Origin: CAYUWG01 sp964448285
Lineage (GTDB): Bacteria; Bacteroidota; Ignavibacteria; SZUA-365
Direction: 5' to 3'
Length of the DNA stretch: 44,088 nucleotides
Assembly (NCBI GenBank): GCA_964448285.1
Contig: CAYUWG010000028.1
Coordinates: forward strand, 1 to 44,088
This document shows positions 8,453-17,186 of the stretch, piece after piece. The notes below the pieces were generated by a model. That model was not told where the DNA came from. It worked only from the letters and a program-made list of their open reading frames with translations, and made no database searches. The translations under genes and the position numbers were made by a program. Positions within the stretch are counted from its first letter, which is position 1. Every line of letters begins with the position of its first letter.

Positions 8453-9070
8453 TCACTTCCTCTCATACTTCCAATTCCTGCTCTTGCCTTCGGCGAGCCA
8501 TTCGAGCATTTGTGCGATACGCTTCTCGCGTGTCGGCTCCGTCTTCGCTTCGGTAATCCATTCGATGTACTCGCGCTTGTGACTCGGGGGGAAGGTTTCG
8601 AATGTCTTCAAGGCCGCTTTGTTCTTCTTCAATGCTTTGAGAATCTCATCAGGGACAATCACTTCCTTGCTTGTCTTCTTTCCGTCCTTGCGCGTCGATG
8701 GTAACGGCACGCCGAGTTCGTTAAGCTCCATCGCTTCCCTGATGTACGCAAGGATGGTTTTGTCCGGCGGGAGGTCCTTGAGCGAAGTGATGCGTCCGAA
8801 GTGTCCCATCGCGGTTTCCCCGACAGCATCCAGCAGCTTCCCCGCGTCCTTCATGATGGCGCCTTTCCAGAAGCCGAAGGTGCAATGCTGTTTGAACGAG
8901 GCCATGCTGCAGAGAATGCCTTTGTACTCGAAATGCGGGAAACTCCACTTCATCGTCTCCTGCACGTCGGGGCAGGCTTTGTGCACGAGTGCGCGGAGGT
9001 GATTGAGAATCGGCTTCGCAAAGTCCGCTGACTTTTCGATGTATGCATCGATGCGAGGATCGTGTGACAT
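8453..9070 (-). CDS. YdeI/OmpD-associated family protein with DUF1801 domain
   Basis: A 205-residue cytoplasmic protein. The N-terminal half (about 1-115) matches DUF1801: IDAYIEKSADFAKPILNHLRALVHKACPDVQETMKWSFPHFEYKG, then a HCTFGFWKGA block. The C-terminal half (about 130-200) is the YdeI/OmdA-type helical domain: VPDEILKALKKNKAALKTFETFPPSHKREYIEWITEAKTEPTREKRIAQMLEWLAEGK. Both domains are widespread and uncharacterised, with proposals ranging from stress response to small-ligand binding. Length and domain order are normal for the family. It lies 51 nt downstream of the NTF2-like gene on the same strand and may be cotranscribed with it. Confidence 0.92.
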   Translation of the reverse strand: MSHDPRIDAYIEKSADFAKPILNHLRALVHKACPDVQETMKWSFPHFEYKGILCSMASFKQHCTFGFWKGAIMKDAGKLLDAVGETAMGHFGRITSLKDLPPDKTILAYIREAMELNELGVPLPSTRKDGKKTSKEVIVPDEILKALKKNKAALKTFETFPPSHKREYIEWITEAKTEPTREKRIAQMLEWLAEGKSRNWKYERK

Positions 9071-9121
9071 GTGATCTCCGTTGTTGCTTCGGGTCTTTCG
9101 TAGTCGTAAACGAGCGATGGA

Positions 9122-9496
9122 TCAGTGCATGGACGCGAGCGGAATTTTCGTGTCGGCGAAGACGCGCCACTCGCGAACCTTCCCGTTTTCCAACACCGCA
9201 AGCCAAGCGGCGGGGATGCGCCATCCTCTGCTCTTCTGCTTGTGAAACGATCCGCACGCCGCCCCGAAGAGTGAAACGACGTTTCCTTCTTCGAAAGTCT
9301 CTCCAACGACGATCTCGTAATCGGGGAACCACTCGAAGTACAGCTTCCATCCATGCATCAACTCCTCGCGGTTCTGAATGACGTGCCCGTGCGAATCCAC
9401 GAAACGATGGTCCTTCGTCATCAGCTTGCCGAGCGCTTCAACATCATGTCCGTTGATCGTTCTCACAAATTGCAGTACGGTTTCTTTCGGTGTCAT
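9122..9496 (-). CDS. NTF2-like / SnoaL-type protein
   Basis: A 124-residue protein starting MTPKETVLQFVRTINGHDVEALGKLMTKDHRFVDSHG, the alpha-helix plus first strand of the NTF2-like cone fold. It continues with LYFEWFPDYEIVVGETFEEGNVVSLFGAACGSF and ends WLAVLENGKVREWRVFADTKI, the typical strand pattern. Members are polyketide cyclase/isomerase-like enzymes or small-molecule binding proteins; no specific catalytic set can be assigned with confidence. An AGGAGTT ribosome binding site is present upstream. Probably in one transcript with the DUF1801 gene. Confidence 0.88.
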   Translation of the reverse strand: MTPKETVLQFVRTINGHDVEALGKLMTKDHRFVDSHGHVIQNREELMHGWKLYFEWFPDYEIVVGETFEEGNVVSLFGAACGSFHKQKSRGWRIPAAWLAVLENGKVREWRVFADTKIPLASMH

Positions 9497-9833
9497 AGCG
9501 AACTCCTGTTTCGTCCTTCGGATGTATTCTAACTATCATCCTTCGAACAAACAACCTGAGGAGTGAGAGTTGTGATCACCCTTTGATCGAACGCAGACGG
9601 AAGTGTTCGCTCGACCGCATCAAAAGGGCTTTCGCTTAGCTTCCTTCACACAACACCTTTTGAAAGAAAATAGGATAGCATCGCTCGATGGTCTATATTG
9701 CCCGCCGAATTAAGACCACATCTTCCAATGGGAGTTGTACGTCTGCCGAGCCGGACAGAGATTTTCTGGTAAACCTTCCCCAGCATTTTTTTGAACCGTC
9801 TCCTTCTCAAAAACAATGTTCTGAAAGGAAATC
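9497..9833. other. 337-bp divergent intergenic region before the DEAD-box helicase
   Basis: No coding frame of interest. It must contain the promoters of the divergent NTF2-like and helicase genes. A long 5' leader for the helicase is possible: a weak hairpin ctgg...ccag with a following T7 run lies at about 9768-9792, and caaaagg/ccttttg form an inverted repeat at 9621-9662. Confidence 0.4.
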
Positions 9834-11045
9834 ATGAAATCACAGAGTCTTGCTCTCAGCAAGAATATGATCGCACTGCTTGAAAAGCAGGGGATCACCA
9901 CCGCAACACCCATTCAACGCGAGATCATACCGGCTATCAAGCAAGGCCGCGACGTTCTCGCGCAATCGGAAACAGGCTCAGGGAAAACACTCAGCTTCGC
10001 CATTCCCATTCTCGAAAAGCTCAACCGCCGCGACGGTTTGCAAGTGCTCGTACTCGTACCGACGCGCGAACTGTGCATTCAGGTCGCAGGGGAATTCATG
10101 CGCTTTTCGCAGGGAAAGCATTTGGGTATCGTGCCCGTCTATGGCGGCACGTCAATCAACACGCAGATCACGCGGGTGCGCTCGGCGAACATTCTCGTTG
10201 CAACTCCCGGGCGCCTGCTCGACCTGATCCAACGACGCGCCGTGAGCCTCCTGTCGATCAGCACGCTCGTTCTCGACGAGGCCGACCGCATGCTGGATAT
10301 GGGATTCATCAAAGACATCGAACGCATTCTCTCGCACGTGCCGAAGCAGCGGCAAACGATGCTTTTCAGCGCGACCGTCCCGGACGAGATCACGCGCATG
10401 AGCAAGAAATATCTGAACGATCCCGTGCACGTGCGCTTCGCATCGACCGTGCAGGCGGGATTGCTGGAACAGGCCTATTATAAAACTCCGCAGGACACGA
10501 AGCTCCCGCTGCTCATCGAGCTTTTGAACAACGACCGGCAGCTCACGATAATCTTTTGCAACCGGAAACACATCACCGTCAAGCTGGCGCGCATGCTCAG
10601 CAGTGCGGGGATCGATGCGAGATGCCTGAACGGAAACATGTCGCAATCACAGCGCGAACGTGTGACGAACGACTTTCGGCGCAATCGCTTTTCCGTCCTT
10701 GTCGCGACCGACGTTGCAGCGCGTGGCTTGCACATCGACGACGTGACACACGTTGTCAATTATGAAATTCCACCGGACGTCGAGTCCTACACGCATCGTA
10801 TCGGACGAACGGCGCGCGCGGGAAAAAGCGGCACCGCAATCTCGCTCGTAACGCGCGATGACGAGCGGTACTTCCGAAATATCCTTCGCGAGCATAACGC
10901 AATTATCCTGCGCGCTCCGGATCACTCACCCATGAAGGACACACCGCGACAGCCTTCTCGTGAGCGAGTGTACGATCCTCGTCCGTTTGTCTCAGAGAAA
11001 CGCAAACCCCGAAAACAATTTCGGCGTAAAGCGCAATCATTCTGA
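9834..11045 (+). CDS. DEAD-box ATP-dependent RNA helicase, RhlE-like
   Basis: A 403-residue helicase with both RecA-like domains. Seen: the Q motif TPIQ at 25-28, motif I AQSETGSGKT at 43-52, Ia PTREL at 76-80, Ib TPGR at 124-127, motif II DEAD at 148-151, motif III SAT, motif V VATDVAARGLHIDD and motif VI HRIGRTARAG. A short basic tail (about 370-403, RKPRKQFRRKAQSF) follows, as in RhlE/CsdA-type enzymes that bind structured RNA. It unwinds RNA during ribosome assembly, mRNA turnover and cold adaptation. The ATG has an upstream AAAGGAAA. The gene stands alone; its long leader would suit cold or autoregulation, but that is inference. Confidence 0.96.
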   Translation: MKSQSLALSKNMIALLEKQGITTATPIQREIIPAIKQGRDVLAQSETGSGKTLSFAIPILEKLNRRDGLQVLVLVPTRELCIQVAGEFMRFSQGKHLGIVPVYGGTSINTQITRVRSANILVATPGRLLDLIQRRAVSLLSISTLVLDEADRMLDMGFIKDIERILSHVPKQRQTMLFSATVPDEITRMSKKYLNDPVHVRFASTVQAGLLEQAYYKTPQDTKLPLLIELLNNDRQLTIIFCNRKHITVKLARMLSSAGIDARCLNGNMSQSQRERVTNDFRRNRFSVLVATDVAARGLHIDDVTHVVNYEIPPDVESYTHRIGRTARAGKSGTAISLVTRDDERYFRNILREHNAIILRAPDHSPMKDTPRQPSRERVYDPRPFVSEKRKPRKQFRRKAQSF

Positions 11046-11118
11046 TCGCACATTCGTGGCGAGAAAATCGCTTCACGTTCTTATAGAACGCAATTCCCTT
11101 TTCTGCTTGAACTCATCC

Positions 11119-11153
11119 CAACGCCCCTTCCCGTAAAAAGAGAAGGGGCGTTG
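11119..11153. terminator. stem-loop downstream of the helicase gene
   Basis: A perfect 12-bp stem (caacgccccttc / gaaggggcgttg) with an 11-nt loop, 75 nt after the helicase stop. There is no good T-run on either strand, so it may be a 3'-end stabiliser or Rho-dependent site rather than a classical intrinsic terminator. Confidence 0.55.
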
Positions 11154-11168
11154 AGGTATTGTGGAAAT

Positions 11169-11193
11169 CATCCGATTCAGTAGGGTGACCATT
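11169..11193. repeat. copy of a dispersed 25-bp repeat
   Basis: catccgattcagtagggt followed by gaccatt. The same 25 bases occur with one change at 33846-33870, and a looser copy starts at 33891. It lies in the 374-bp non-coding gap 11046-11419; a 102-codon frame through this gap (11161-11469) has no family features and is not called. Confidence 0.6.
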
Positions 11194-11347
11194 ACTGCTT
11201 TCCATTTTTCGGAAATGATGAATCACTTTAAGCAGGGACGCTCGTCCTACTGGTTCTATGACATCCCTTTTCGTGAGGCTAAGCGATATGTCAGCAACGG
11301 CTCGGCGAAAAGGAATCTCTTCATCTCGTCAGTGACCATTCAAGACT

Positions 11348-11375
11348 GCTTCATCGCTTCGCCTCTCGCAGTGAC
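11348..11375. repeat. degenerate copy of a GCGAAGC-type intergenic repeat
   Basis: The reverse complement reads GTCACTGCGAG-AGGCGAAGCGATGAAGC, close to the left part of the large inverted repeat at 24579-24612 (gtcattgcgag-gagcgaagcgacgaagc). Both are intergenic. Confidence 0.5.
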
Positions 11376-11419
11376 TCGTGGTTTGCATGAGCCTGACCTC
11401 CGACTTCAGACCTCTGCCA

Positions 11420-12850
11420 TTAAGGTGCGAGTAGTAATGGGCGAGAAGTGCGGCCTTCACCGGTTGTGAGCGTGTAGAAATACACTCCTTTCGAGAGCGC
11501 ATCAAAGCTATGTCGTATCTCATGCCTGCCTGCGGAGAACTCTGCATCGGCGATGCGATGGTATTCGCGTCCGAGTGCATCGACGAGAGAAAGTGCCACA
11601 TGCGAACGACGGGGAAGCGAGAAGCCGACCGTAGCGGTTCGTGCTCGGTCAACCGGATTCGGGAAGACGTGCAAATCGAACTCAGGCGCCGGCACGTCAC
11701 CGCGAACATCGGTTGTCGTCGGCTTGAAGCGATAGATTCGACCGCCGCTACTGAAGGTGCAGATGTAGAGTTCGTTGTTCCGATCGACGCCGAACGAGGA
11801 GATTTGCATTCCCGAAGCGACGAGGTCGCGGTTCACCGGGGTCGAGCCGTTCTTGCGAATCCCCCAGATGCGACCCGAGCCGAAGTCCGCATAGATATAT
11901 TCACCGACAAGCTCCGGGACATTCTTGCCTCGATAGACGAAACCTCCGGTGACGGAAACGCCAAGCGAGCGTCCATACTCCCAGACCGGTTTCACTAAGC
12001 CCGTCGTATCGCATCCCGTTGAAGGGCTGTAGCATTGCGTTCCTTCCATGACGTTCCAACCATAGTTCTTTCCCTTCTCGATGATGTCAATCTCTTCGAG
12101 TTTGTTCTGTCCGACGTCGCCCGTCCAGAGCATATTCGTCTCCGGATCGAAACTGAAGCGCCACGGATTGCGGAGTCCCCACGCATAGATCTCTTCCATC
12201 TGTCCGGCAGTATTCCCGACGAATGGATTGTCTGGTGGAATCGCGTACTCCTTTCCTCCTGCGGTCTTGTTCACGTCGATGCGAAGAAGTTTTCCGAGCA
12301 GCGTCTTCGTGTTCTGGCCGTTGCGCTGCGGATCGCCGCCGGACCCGCCGTCACCCGTTCCGATATACAGATAGCCATCGGGGCCGAACGTGATTTGGCC
12401 GCCGTTGTGATTGCTGAACGGCTGGCTGAACGTCAGGATGATCTTCTCCGATGATTTATCGGCGACGTTCGGATCCGATGCGGATACCTTGAACCGCGAG
12501 ATAACGGTGCGTCGCGGAGGATTCGCCGTGTAGTTGACGTAGAAATATCCGTTCGTCTCGAAGTCAGGATGAAAGGCAAGTCCGAGCAAGCCTTCTTCGT
12601 TGCCGCTGGAGTTCACGCGGTCGGTGATGTCGAGAAAGACGCCCGCGCTTGTCACGGACGGATTGTTCTCGAAAACACGAATGTAGCCGGGCTGTTCGAG
12701 CACGAAGAGCCTGTTCGTTCCGTCGCCGGGATGTTGAAGATCGACCGGACGCGTGAAGGTGAGATTCGGGAACGCAACCTCCACCTGAAACTGTGCCTGG
12801 CTTGTGCATGAAGTGAAAAGAAGAACTGAGATGAGAAAAAAGAATCGCAT
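11420..12850 (-). CDS. secreted PQQ-dependent sugar (sorbosone/glucose) dehydrogenase-like protein with T9SS sorting domain
   Basis: A 476-residue protein. The start is set at 12850 because a ggagg box lies 4 nt upstream and the signal peptide (MRFFFLISVLLFTSCTSQAQ) follows. The body is a GSDH-type six-bladed propeller: FTRPVDLQHPGDGTNRLFVLEQPG, EEGLLGLAFHPDF, HNGGQITFGPDGYLYIGTGDGG, GKLLRIDV, WGLRNPWRFSFDP, GDVGQNKLEEIDII, NYGWNVMEG and GEYIYADFGSGRIWGI are all family signatures, including the catalytic-type His in NHNGG. Substrate and cofactor are inferred from the family. The last ~85 residues (LHVFPNPVDRARTATVGFSL...GREY...GVYFYTL) are a T9SS type A sorting domain, so it is exported and anchored at or released from the surface. 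Confidence 0.93.
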   Translation of the reverse strand: MRFFFLISVLLFTSCTSQAQFQVEVAFPNLTFTRPVDLQHPGDGTNRLFVLEQPGYIRVFENNPSVTSAGVFLDITDRVNSSGNEEGLLGLAFHPDFETNGYFYVNYTANPPRRTVISRFKVSASDPNVADKSSEKIILTFSQPFSNHNGGQITFGPDGYLYIGTGDGGSGGDPQRNGQNTKTLLGKLLRIDVNKTAGGKEYAIPPDNPFVGNTAGQMEEIYAWGLRNPWRFSFDPETNMLWTGDVGQNKLEEIDIIEKGKNYGWNVMEGTQCYSPSTGCDTTGLVKPVWEYGRSLGVSVTGGFVYRGKNVPELVGEYIYADFGSGRIWGIRKNGSTPVNRDLVASGMQISSFGVDRNNELYICTFSSGGRIYRFKPTTTDVRGDVPAPEFDLHVFPNPVDRARTATVGFSLPRRSHVALSLVDALGREYHRIADAEFSAGRHEIRHSFDALSKGVYFYTLTTGEGRTSRPLLLAP

Positions 12851-12933
12851 GAAACCTCCGATAAGTTTTCTGTCCGAAAGATAGCAAACCATCCGTGGGA
12901 AGAAAGAGTGAACGACAGAGACGAAACGAAAAA

Positions 12934-12952
12934 CCCGCTCTCGTTGAGCGGG
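12934..12952 (-). terminator. intrinsic terminator
   Basis: On the minus strand: CCCGCTC, loop AACGA, GAGCGGG, then TTTTTCGTTT. It lies about 200 nt downstream of the BNR-repeat gene ending at 13159 and upstream of the sorbosone-dehydrogenase-like gene, so it separates the two transcripts. The 12960-13158 stretch between it and the BNR gene shows no supported gene. Confidence 0.8.
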
Positions 12953-13158
12953 CTTTCGTTACGGAGGTTTTCAAACTTCAGTCTTCAATTTCCTGTGGGC
13001 AGGTTGATCGAGACACCGTAATTCTTTCAACCAATATGCCAGAAACTGAATGCTTGGCATTTCCGAGAATTCATCGTCGATGCTCGCTGAATCCTGATAC
13101 GATTGGGGACACCGGCAAAGCTCATGTCCATATCGTGAACAGCGGGAATGACTCAATC

Positions 13159-14790
13159 TTACTTCACCAAATGCATCAGCCGTGTCGAATTATACGGCTT
13201 ACCGTTGCCATGACTTACCAACCGGTACATGTAAACACCGGAAGGCACGGAAGCGCTGAAGCGGTCAAGTCCATCCCATTGGACCGAGTATGTTCCGGCC
13301 GATTGCGCCTGCTGAACGAGCGATGCGATCTCGCGTCCGAATACATCATACACCACGAGTGTGACCGAACTTTCCTTTGCAATCGAATAGCTGATCGTCG
13401 TCGAAAGGCTGAAAGGATCGGGATAGTTTTGATGAAGAGCGAATTCCAACGGGCTGGTCATATCCGAGATCGGATAACCCTGCTTCGAGATTCCGGTGGC
13501 AGTGTAAATTTCCTGATTCGGTTTTCCCGCTCTGTCATCGGTCCACACGGGAATGACCTTTTCAGCGAATGCATCGACGCCGATGTATTCGCCGAAGCGA
13601 ACGTCGCCGTTGATTCCATCGCCCGTGAACGAACTGCTGCTCAAGCGCGTGTTCGTCCATGTATTTCCTGCGTCTGTTGAGTAGGCGATATAGGTATTCA
13701 GAGAGCCGAGGCGCGTGTCATAGAATATTGCCCACAGCTTGCCGTTCTCATCGCACTGGATCGCTGGTTTGTATTGATTGCCGGTAGCGACGTCATTGAT
13801 GCGAATAGGATTAGCGAGCCACGACGAACCGTGATCCGTCGAGCGTTGCAGCCAAATGTCCTGCGTGCCGCCGCGTGTATCCGTCCATGCGATGTACACA
13901 TTTCCACGCGTGGCATTCTGTGAATAGTCAACGCAGATGAAAGGACCTCCATCCGTTCGAATCCCTTGAAGCGGATAAGTACTCAACACGACATCCGAGC
14001 CAAATGTAGCGCCGCCGTCCGTCGATTTATCGAAGCGTAATCCCGGTGCCACTGTATTCGGATAACCCGACCAGACGACGTAGATACTTCCGTTCGTTCC
14101 GACGGCAAGATTAGATCCAGAACCGGAATTGCTTGCATCTGATACCTGAACGGGGGAAGTCCACGATAAGCCGCCATTGGTTGACTTCACGAAACGAATG
14201 TTCCATCCCAATTGCCGTGTGGAAGTCATGAGGATGTTGTTATATGTCGGGCTTGTCGCAACAGGGTCACAGATCATCCATTCCTTATCCTCGCCATTAT
14301 CGTTACAACTCTTGCACGGCTTGGGCGTTGCGATGGCAACGGAGCGAAAGGAAAAAGTCTGTCCGTTATTCGTGGATCGATAAACGATGATGTCGTTTTC
14401 CTCCTTTCCCGGTTTATTGCTTTTTCTCGAAACGCTTGAGATGTAATAATTCCCATCGGCATCACTCGTTACGACGGGATCGCTCTGCGTGATGTAAGGG
14501 GATTGCGGAGCAGGAAGAAGCGCAGATGTTGACCAGCTTTGCCCACCGTTGTTCGAGTACACGTAGCCAATTCTCCTTGCCGGGTTTGTCCCCGTGTAAC
14601 CCAACCGGAAGTCACGGAACGCTACGACGATGTTATTGGCATTCACTCTGCTAATGCGTATCGACGGTTCGTTCTGCGGTTTGGACTCGTTCGTGAGGTT
14701 GACGTTCACGTACTGTGCGAATGAAGGATAACTCCACACGAGCAGCATTAACACTATAGATGCCATGTAAGGCCGGAAATAAGCTGTCAT
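13159..14790 (-). CDS. secreted BNR/sialidase-like propeller protein with T9SS sorting domain
   Basis: A 543-residue protein. The ATG at 14790 follows a GGAG box and gives the signal peptide MTAYFRPYMASIVLMLLVWSYPSFAQ. The mature part carries repeated Asp-box (BNR) motifs, S-x-D-x-G-x-x-W: SNNGGQSWSTSAL, STNNGQTFSFRS, STNGGLSWTSPV, STDGGATFGSDV, STDHGSSWLANP, STDAGNTWTNTR, a repeat number consistent with a six-bladed sialidase-type propeller. I do not see a catalytic Arg triad that would prove neuraminidase activity, so it may be a binding protein. The C-terminus (FALHQNYPDPFSLSTTISYSI...GREIASLVQQ...GVYMYRLV...LMHLVK) is a T9SS sorting domain. A shared promoter motif lies upstream at 14885-14939. 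Confidence 0.9.
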   Translation of the reverse strand: MTAYFRPYMASIVLMLLVWSYPSFAQYVNVNLTNESKPQNEPSIRISRVNANNIVVAFRDFRLGYTGTNPARRIGYVYSNNGGQSWSTSALLPAPQSPYITQSDPVVTSDADGNYYISSVSRKSNKPGKEENDIIVYRSTNNGQTFSFRSVAIATPKPCKSCNDNGEDKEWMICDPVATSPTYNNILMTSTRQLGWNIRFVKSTNGGLSWTSPVQVSDASNSGSGSNLAVGTNGSIYVVWSGYPNTVAPGLRFDKSTDGGATFGSDVVLSTYPLQGIRTDGGPFICVDYSQNATRGNVYIAWTDTRGGTQDIWLQRSTDHGSSWLANPIRINDVATGNQYKPAIQCDENGKLWAIFYDTRLGSLNTYIAYSTDAGNTWTNTRLSSSSFTGDGINGDVRFGEYIGVDAFAEKVIPVWTDDRAGKPNQEIYTATGISKQGYPISDMTSPLEFALHQNYPDPFSLSTTISYSIAKESSVTLVVYDVFGREIASLVQQAQSAGTYSVQWDGLDRFSASVPSGVYMYRLVSHGNGKPYNSTRLMHLVK

Positions 14791-14884
14791 AAGGACTCCA
14801 TGAAACTGTTGAGCGTGAAATAGATGCAGGAATGAGATGTTGCGCATACTTCTGTCTTATCTGCATGGGACGAATGGTTAACAC

Positions 14885-14939
14885 CAAACTTAGAGCGGTG
14901 GATATTTGTATGTGTCGGTTCATGTAAAGAATTGTAAAG
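14885..14939 (-). promoter_or_regulatory. shared promoter motif, copy A (for the BNR-repeat gene)
   Basis: Minus strand: direct repeat CTTTACAATTCTTTACA, then ACCGACACAT, a 17-nt spacer ending CTC, and TAAGTTTG (14892-14885), a perfect Bacteroidota-type TAnnTTTG -7 element. On the plus strand the upstream part reads GTAAA-GAATT-GTAAA. The same layout occurs three more times at 17843, 19346 and 21598. It lies 96 nt before the ATG at 14790. Confidence 0.75.
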
Positions 14940-14958
14940 CGGCATACGTGGGCAAGCC

Positions 14959-17100
14959 TTATTTGTCCACAGCCGGAATAAAGTTCTCCACGATCCAATA
15001 TTCAGAGATGAAATCGGTCATCGCAGAAATGATCATTTTCTTCCCGTCCGGCGACCATTGTGGATTGAAGGCAGTCGGATATTCCTTCACATGTGCAAAA
15101 GTCTTGGCTGATGTGCCACCCAAGGATGAAACGGTTCTGATTTGGGAATGAACCTCATTCCAAATCAAAACGTAACTCACCCATTTCCCATCCCTCGACC
15201 AGCAAGGCCAATCAAGGGTAACTTTCACGGAATCATGCCGGCTAATGACGCGTACGCTGTCATTGATCAGAGATTTCACTTCAACGGTACGAGCATCATT
15301 ATTAACGTAAACGATTTCACTGCCATCAGGTGACAAAAAAGACTTTCTACCATTGAACTGACAGATTTCATGAAGTTGCTTTTGAACTGGATCGATTCCA
15401 TATAATGCAGTACGACGTACACCCTTGGTCGTATCATAACAACATTCAAAAAAGAGCTTTCTCATGTTCTTATGCCACCCGGCGATTCTCAATCTCGGGA
15501 TGCAGTGAAGAAGAGAATCAAAAATGAGATTCGTTATAGTCTGAGTAGAGAATTCCAACGAGAACAACCCTCGCTTGCCTTGGGGAGTCCAGCCGTCGAA
15601 GAACAAGTACTGACTGTCCGGACTCATGAGAAAGAGGAATGGATTGTATCCCTGCAAATCGATTTCCTCGTTGAGCGTATTCCTGCCGGGAGTGATGTAG
15701 AGGCGACGAACCTCGTTCCCATGTTTCGTCTGTATCTCTTGACCGCGACTACTATAAATGACGGAAGTCCCCGACGGAGAATAGATCTGGCCAGCGTTAA
15801 ACCATTGCGGCTGCCCAATCTCGCGAGGTGGTGAATCCCTCACCAAGGTTGCGGTATCAACATCGAACGTAATAACTTTTGTTAAGCGGCTTGACTGGCC
15901 CAGAAATAATTTCCCGGTAGTGGAAACTCCAAGAATATTCGTTCTGGCATTGAGATTCGATTTTAGAAGGATCGGTGAGCCAAGTATTCTCCCGGAGTCG
16001 AAGGGCACGATCGACAAATCGGATGTCTCACCGCGGTAATTCATCATGATGATATGTTTACCGTCCGGAGTCCACACAGGGGATTCCCTCATAGTAGCGC
16101 TTAGGCTATCGGCTAATGTGATCGACGAAGAACCATCGACGGAAAAGATCTTGATTTCGATGATCTTTCCTCTTTTAACAGCGGTGAGATAATACTTTCC
16201 ATCCGGTGATAATCTTGGAAGCCATGTGTCAGCGTGAACGGTGTCTTTGTACTGCGTTGAAATATCCCTGTATGTCATATTTCTCAGATCAAAGAATCCG
16301 ATGCGATTCGTTCGGGTGGTATCGTATATGATCATAAGAATATTATTCCCATCTGATGACCAGCCGCAAGGCTCAGCGAGTTCATTGCGCCTTGAATAAA
16401 TAATTTGCACCTGTCTCGTTGCTGCATCGATGATACAGACCTCTCTATTCATCGGCTTGATAAAGCGTGAAAAGGCAATGTTCCTTCCATCGGGTGCCCA
16501 TACGATCCACGCAATCGAGGTCTTACTGTAATGAATGAGATCGTGGGCTTCCTGTGTGTTCAAGTCGTACAGACCGAATACCGCGCTCGTATCCGATGTT
16601 CGCCTCCATGTCGTGATTCTACTGCCATCCGGCGATGGAGCGGATTGTAATTGAAAGTTCTCCGAAGGTTCGATCCTCCGCATCACAAGTCCGTATGGTT
16701 GCTGCGCCGACATTCTCCGTTTCAACTCGTTCAGGCGTACGCGTGCTTCCGTAGCGGTCTCTCGTTGCTCTGGGTACCGGGAAAGGATGACTTCGTAGGA
16801 CTTCATTGCTTCCCGGTTACCGAGCCTCTCATGGCACTTACCGATTTGTAGATACGCTCGCGCAGTGAGAGTGCGATCACTCGTTCCTGATTCGATGATT
16901 CTCTTGAACTGCCCAATCGCTTTCTGATAGTTTCCCTTCGCCTCCATCTCAAGAAGCGCGGTTTGGTAGAGTCGGTGCTGTTCAGAGAGCTGTGCGATGC
17001 AAGGATGGAGTAAGCAGAGAAAAGCTGATACAAACAGCAAGCGGTATCGCAGGTGTACAATACCGCTTCCTAAAAGATAGTCTTTATGGGAAAGCAACAC
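14959..17100 (-). CDS. TPR + PD40/TolB-like beta-propeller envelope protein (intact copy)
   Basis: A 713-residue protein. The frame starts with GTG at 17100; a TTG one codon on is possible. Signal peptide RLLFVSAFLCLLHPCIAQ is followed by a TPR segment (about 40-115: LYQTALLEMEAKGNYQKAIGQFKRIIE, ARAYLQIGKCHERLGNREAMKSYEVIL), then a long propeller with PD40/WD40-like repeats (SAPSPDGSRITTW, IVWAPDGRNIAFSR, PRLSPDGKYYLTA, PVWTPDGKHIIMM, SFLSPDGSEIVYV, CWSRDGKWVSYV, PQWSPDGKKMII). This combination resembles periplasmic TolB-like scaffold or sensing proteins; no enzyme motif is seen and there is no T9SS tail. It lies 86 nt downstream of a lipoprotein gene on the same strand. Its 5' third contains a 497-bp tract identical to the truncated copy at 17952. 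Confidence 0.88.
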   Translation of the reverse strand: MLLSHKDYLLGSGIVHLRYRLLFVSAFLCLLHPCIAQLSEQHRLYQTALLEMEAKGNYQKAIGQFKRIIESGTSDRTLTARAYLQIGKCHERLGNREAMKSYEVILSRYPEQRETATEARVRLNELKRRMSAQQPYGLVMRRIEPSENFQLQSAPSPDGSRITTWRRTSDTSAVFGLYDLNTQEAHDLIHYSKTSIAWIVWAPDGRNIAFSRFIKPMNREVCIIDAATRQVQIIYSRRNELAEPCGWSSDGNNILMIIYDTTRTNRIGFFDLRNMTYRDISTQYKDTVHADTWLPRLSPDGKYYLTAVKRGKIIEIKIFSVDGSSSITLADSLSATMRESPVWTPDGKHIIMMNYRGETSDLSIVPFDSGRILGSPILLKSNLNARTNILGVSTTGKLFLGQSSRLTKVITFDVDTATLVRDSPPREIGQPQWFNAGQIYSPSGTSVIYSSRGQEIQTKHGNEVRRLYITPGRNTLNEEIDLQGYNPFLFLMSPDSQYLFFDGWTPQGKRGLFSLEFSTQTITNLIFDSLLHCIPRLRIAGWHKNMRKLFFECCYDTTKGVRRTALYGIDPVQKQLHEICQFNGRKSFLSPDGSEIVYVNNDARTVEVKSLINDSVRVISRHDSVKVTLDWPCWSRDGKWVSYVLIWNEVHSQIRTVSSLGGTSAKTFAHVKEYPTAFNPQWSPDGKKMIISAMTDFISEYWIVENFIPAVDK
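16442..16938. repeat. 497-bp identical direct repeat, copy 1
   Basis: Read against 17983-18479 I find no mismatch over about 497 bases, while sequences on both sides diverge at once. It covers the TPR and first propeller repeats of the protein at 14959-17100. Confidence 0.9.
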
Positions 17101-17186
17101 CTCTGTGCTTATGTGAAAATACTACGTAGAGACCATCTCAGTCTTTATCTGCACGAAGATATGAAGGGACTAGTTCAGTAACTCGA

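Noticed and set aside
11161..11469. 102-codon frame after the helicase
   Set aside because: Runs through two dispersed repeats and overlaps the antisense gene at 11420; no ribosome binding site or family features.
12971..13156. 61-codon minus-strand frame between the BNR gene and its terminator
   Set aside because: Too short, no ribosome binding site seen, no family pattern; could be a gene remnant but not supportable.
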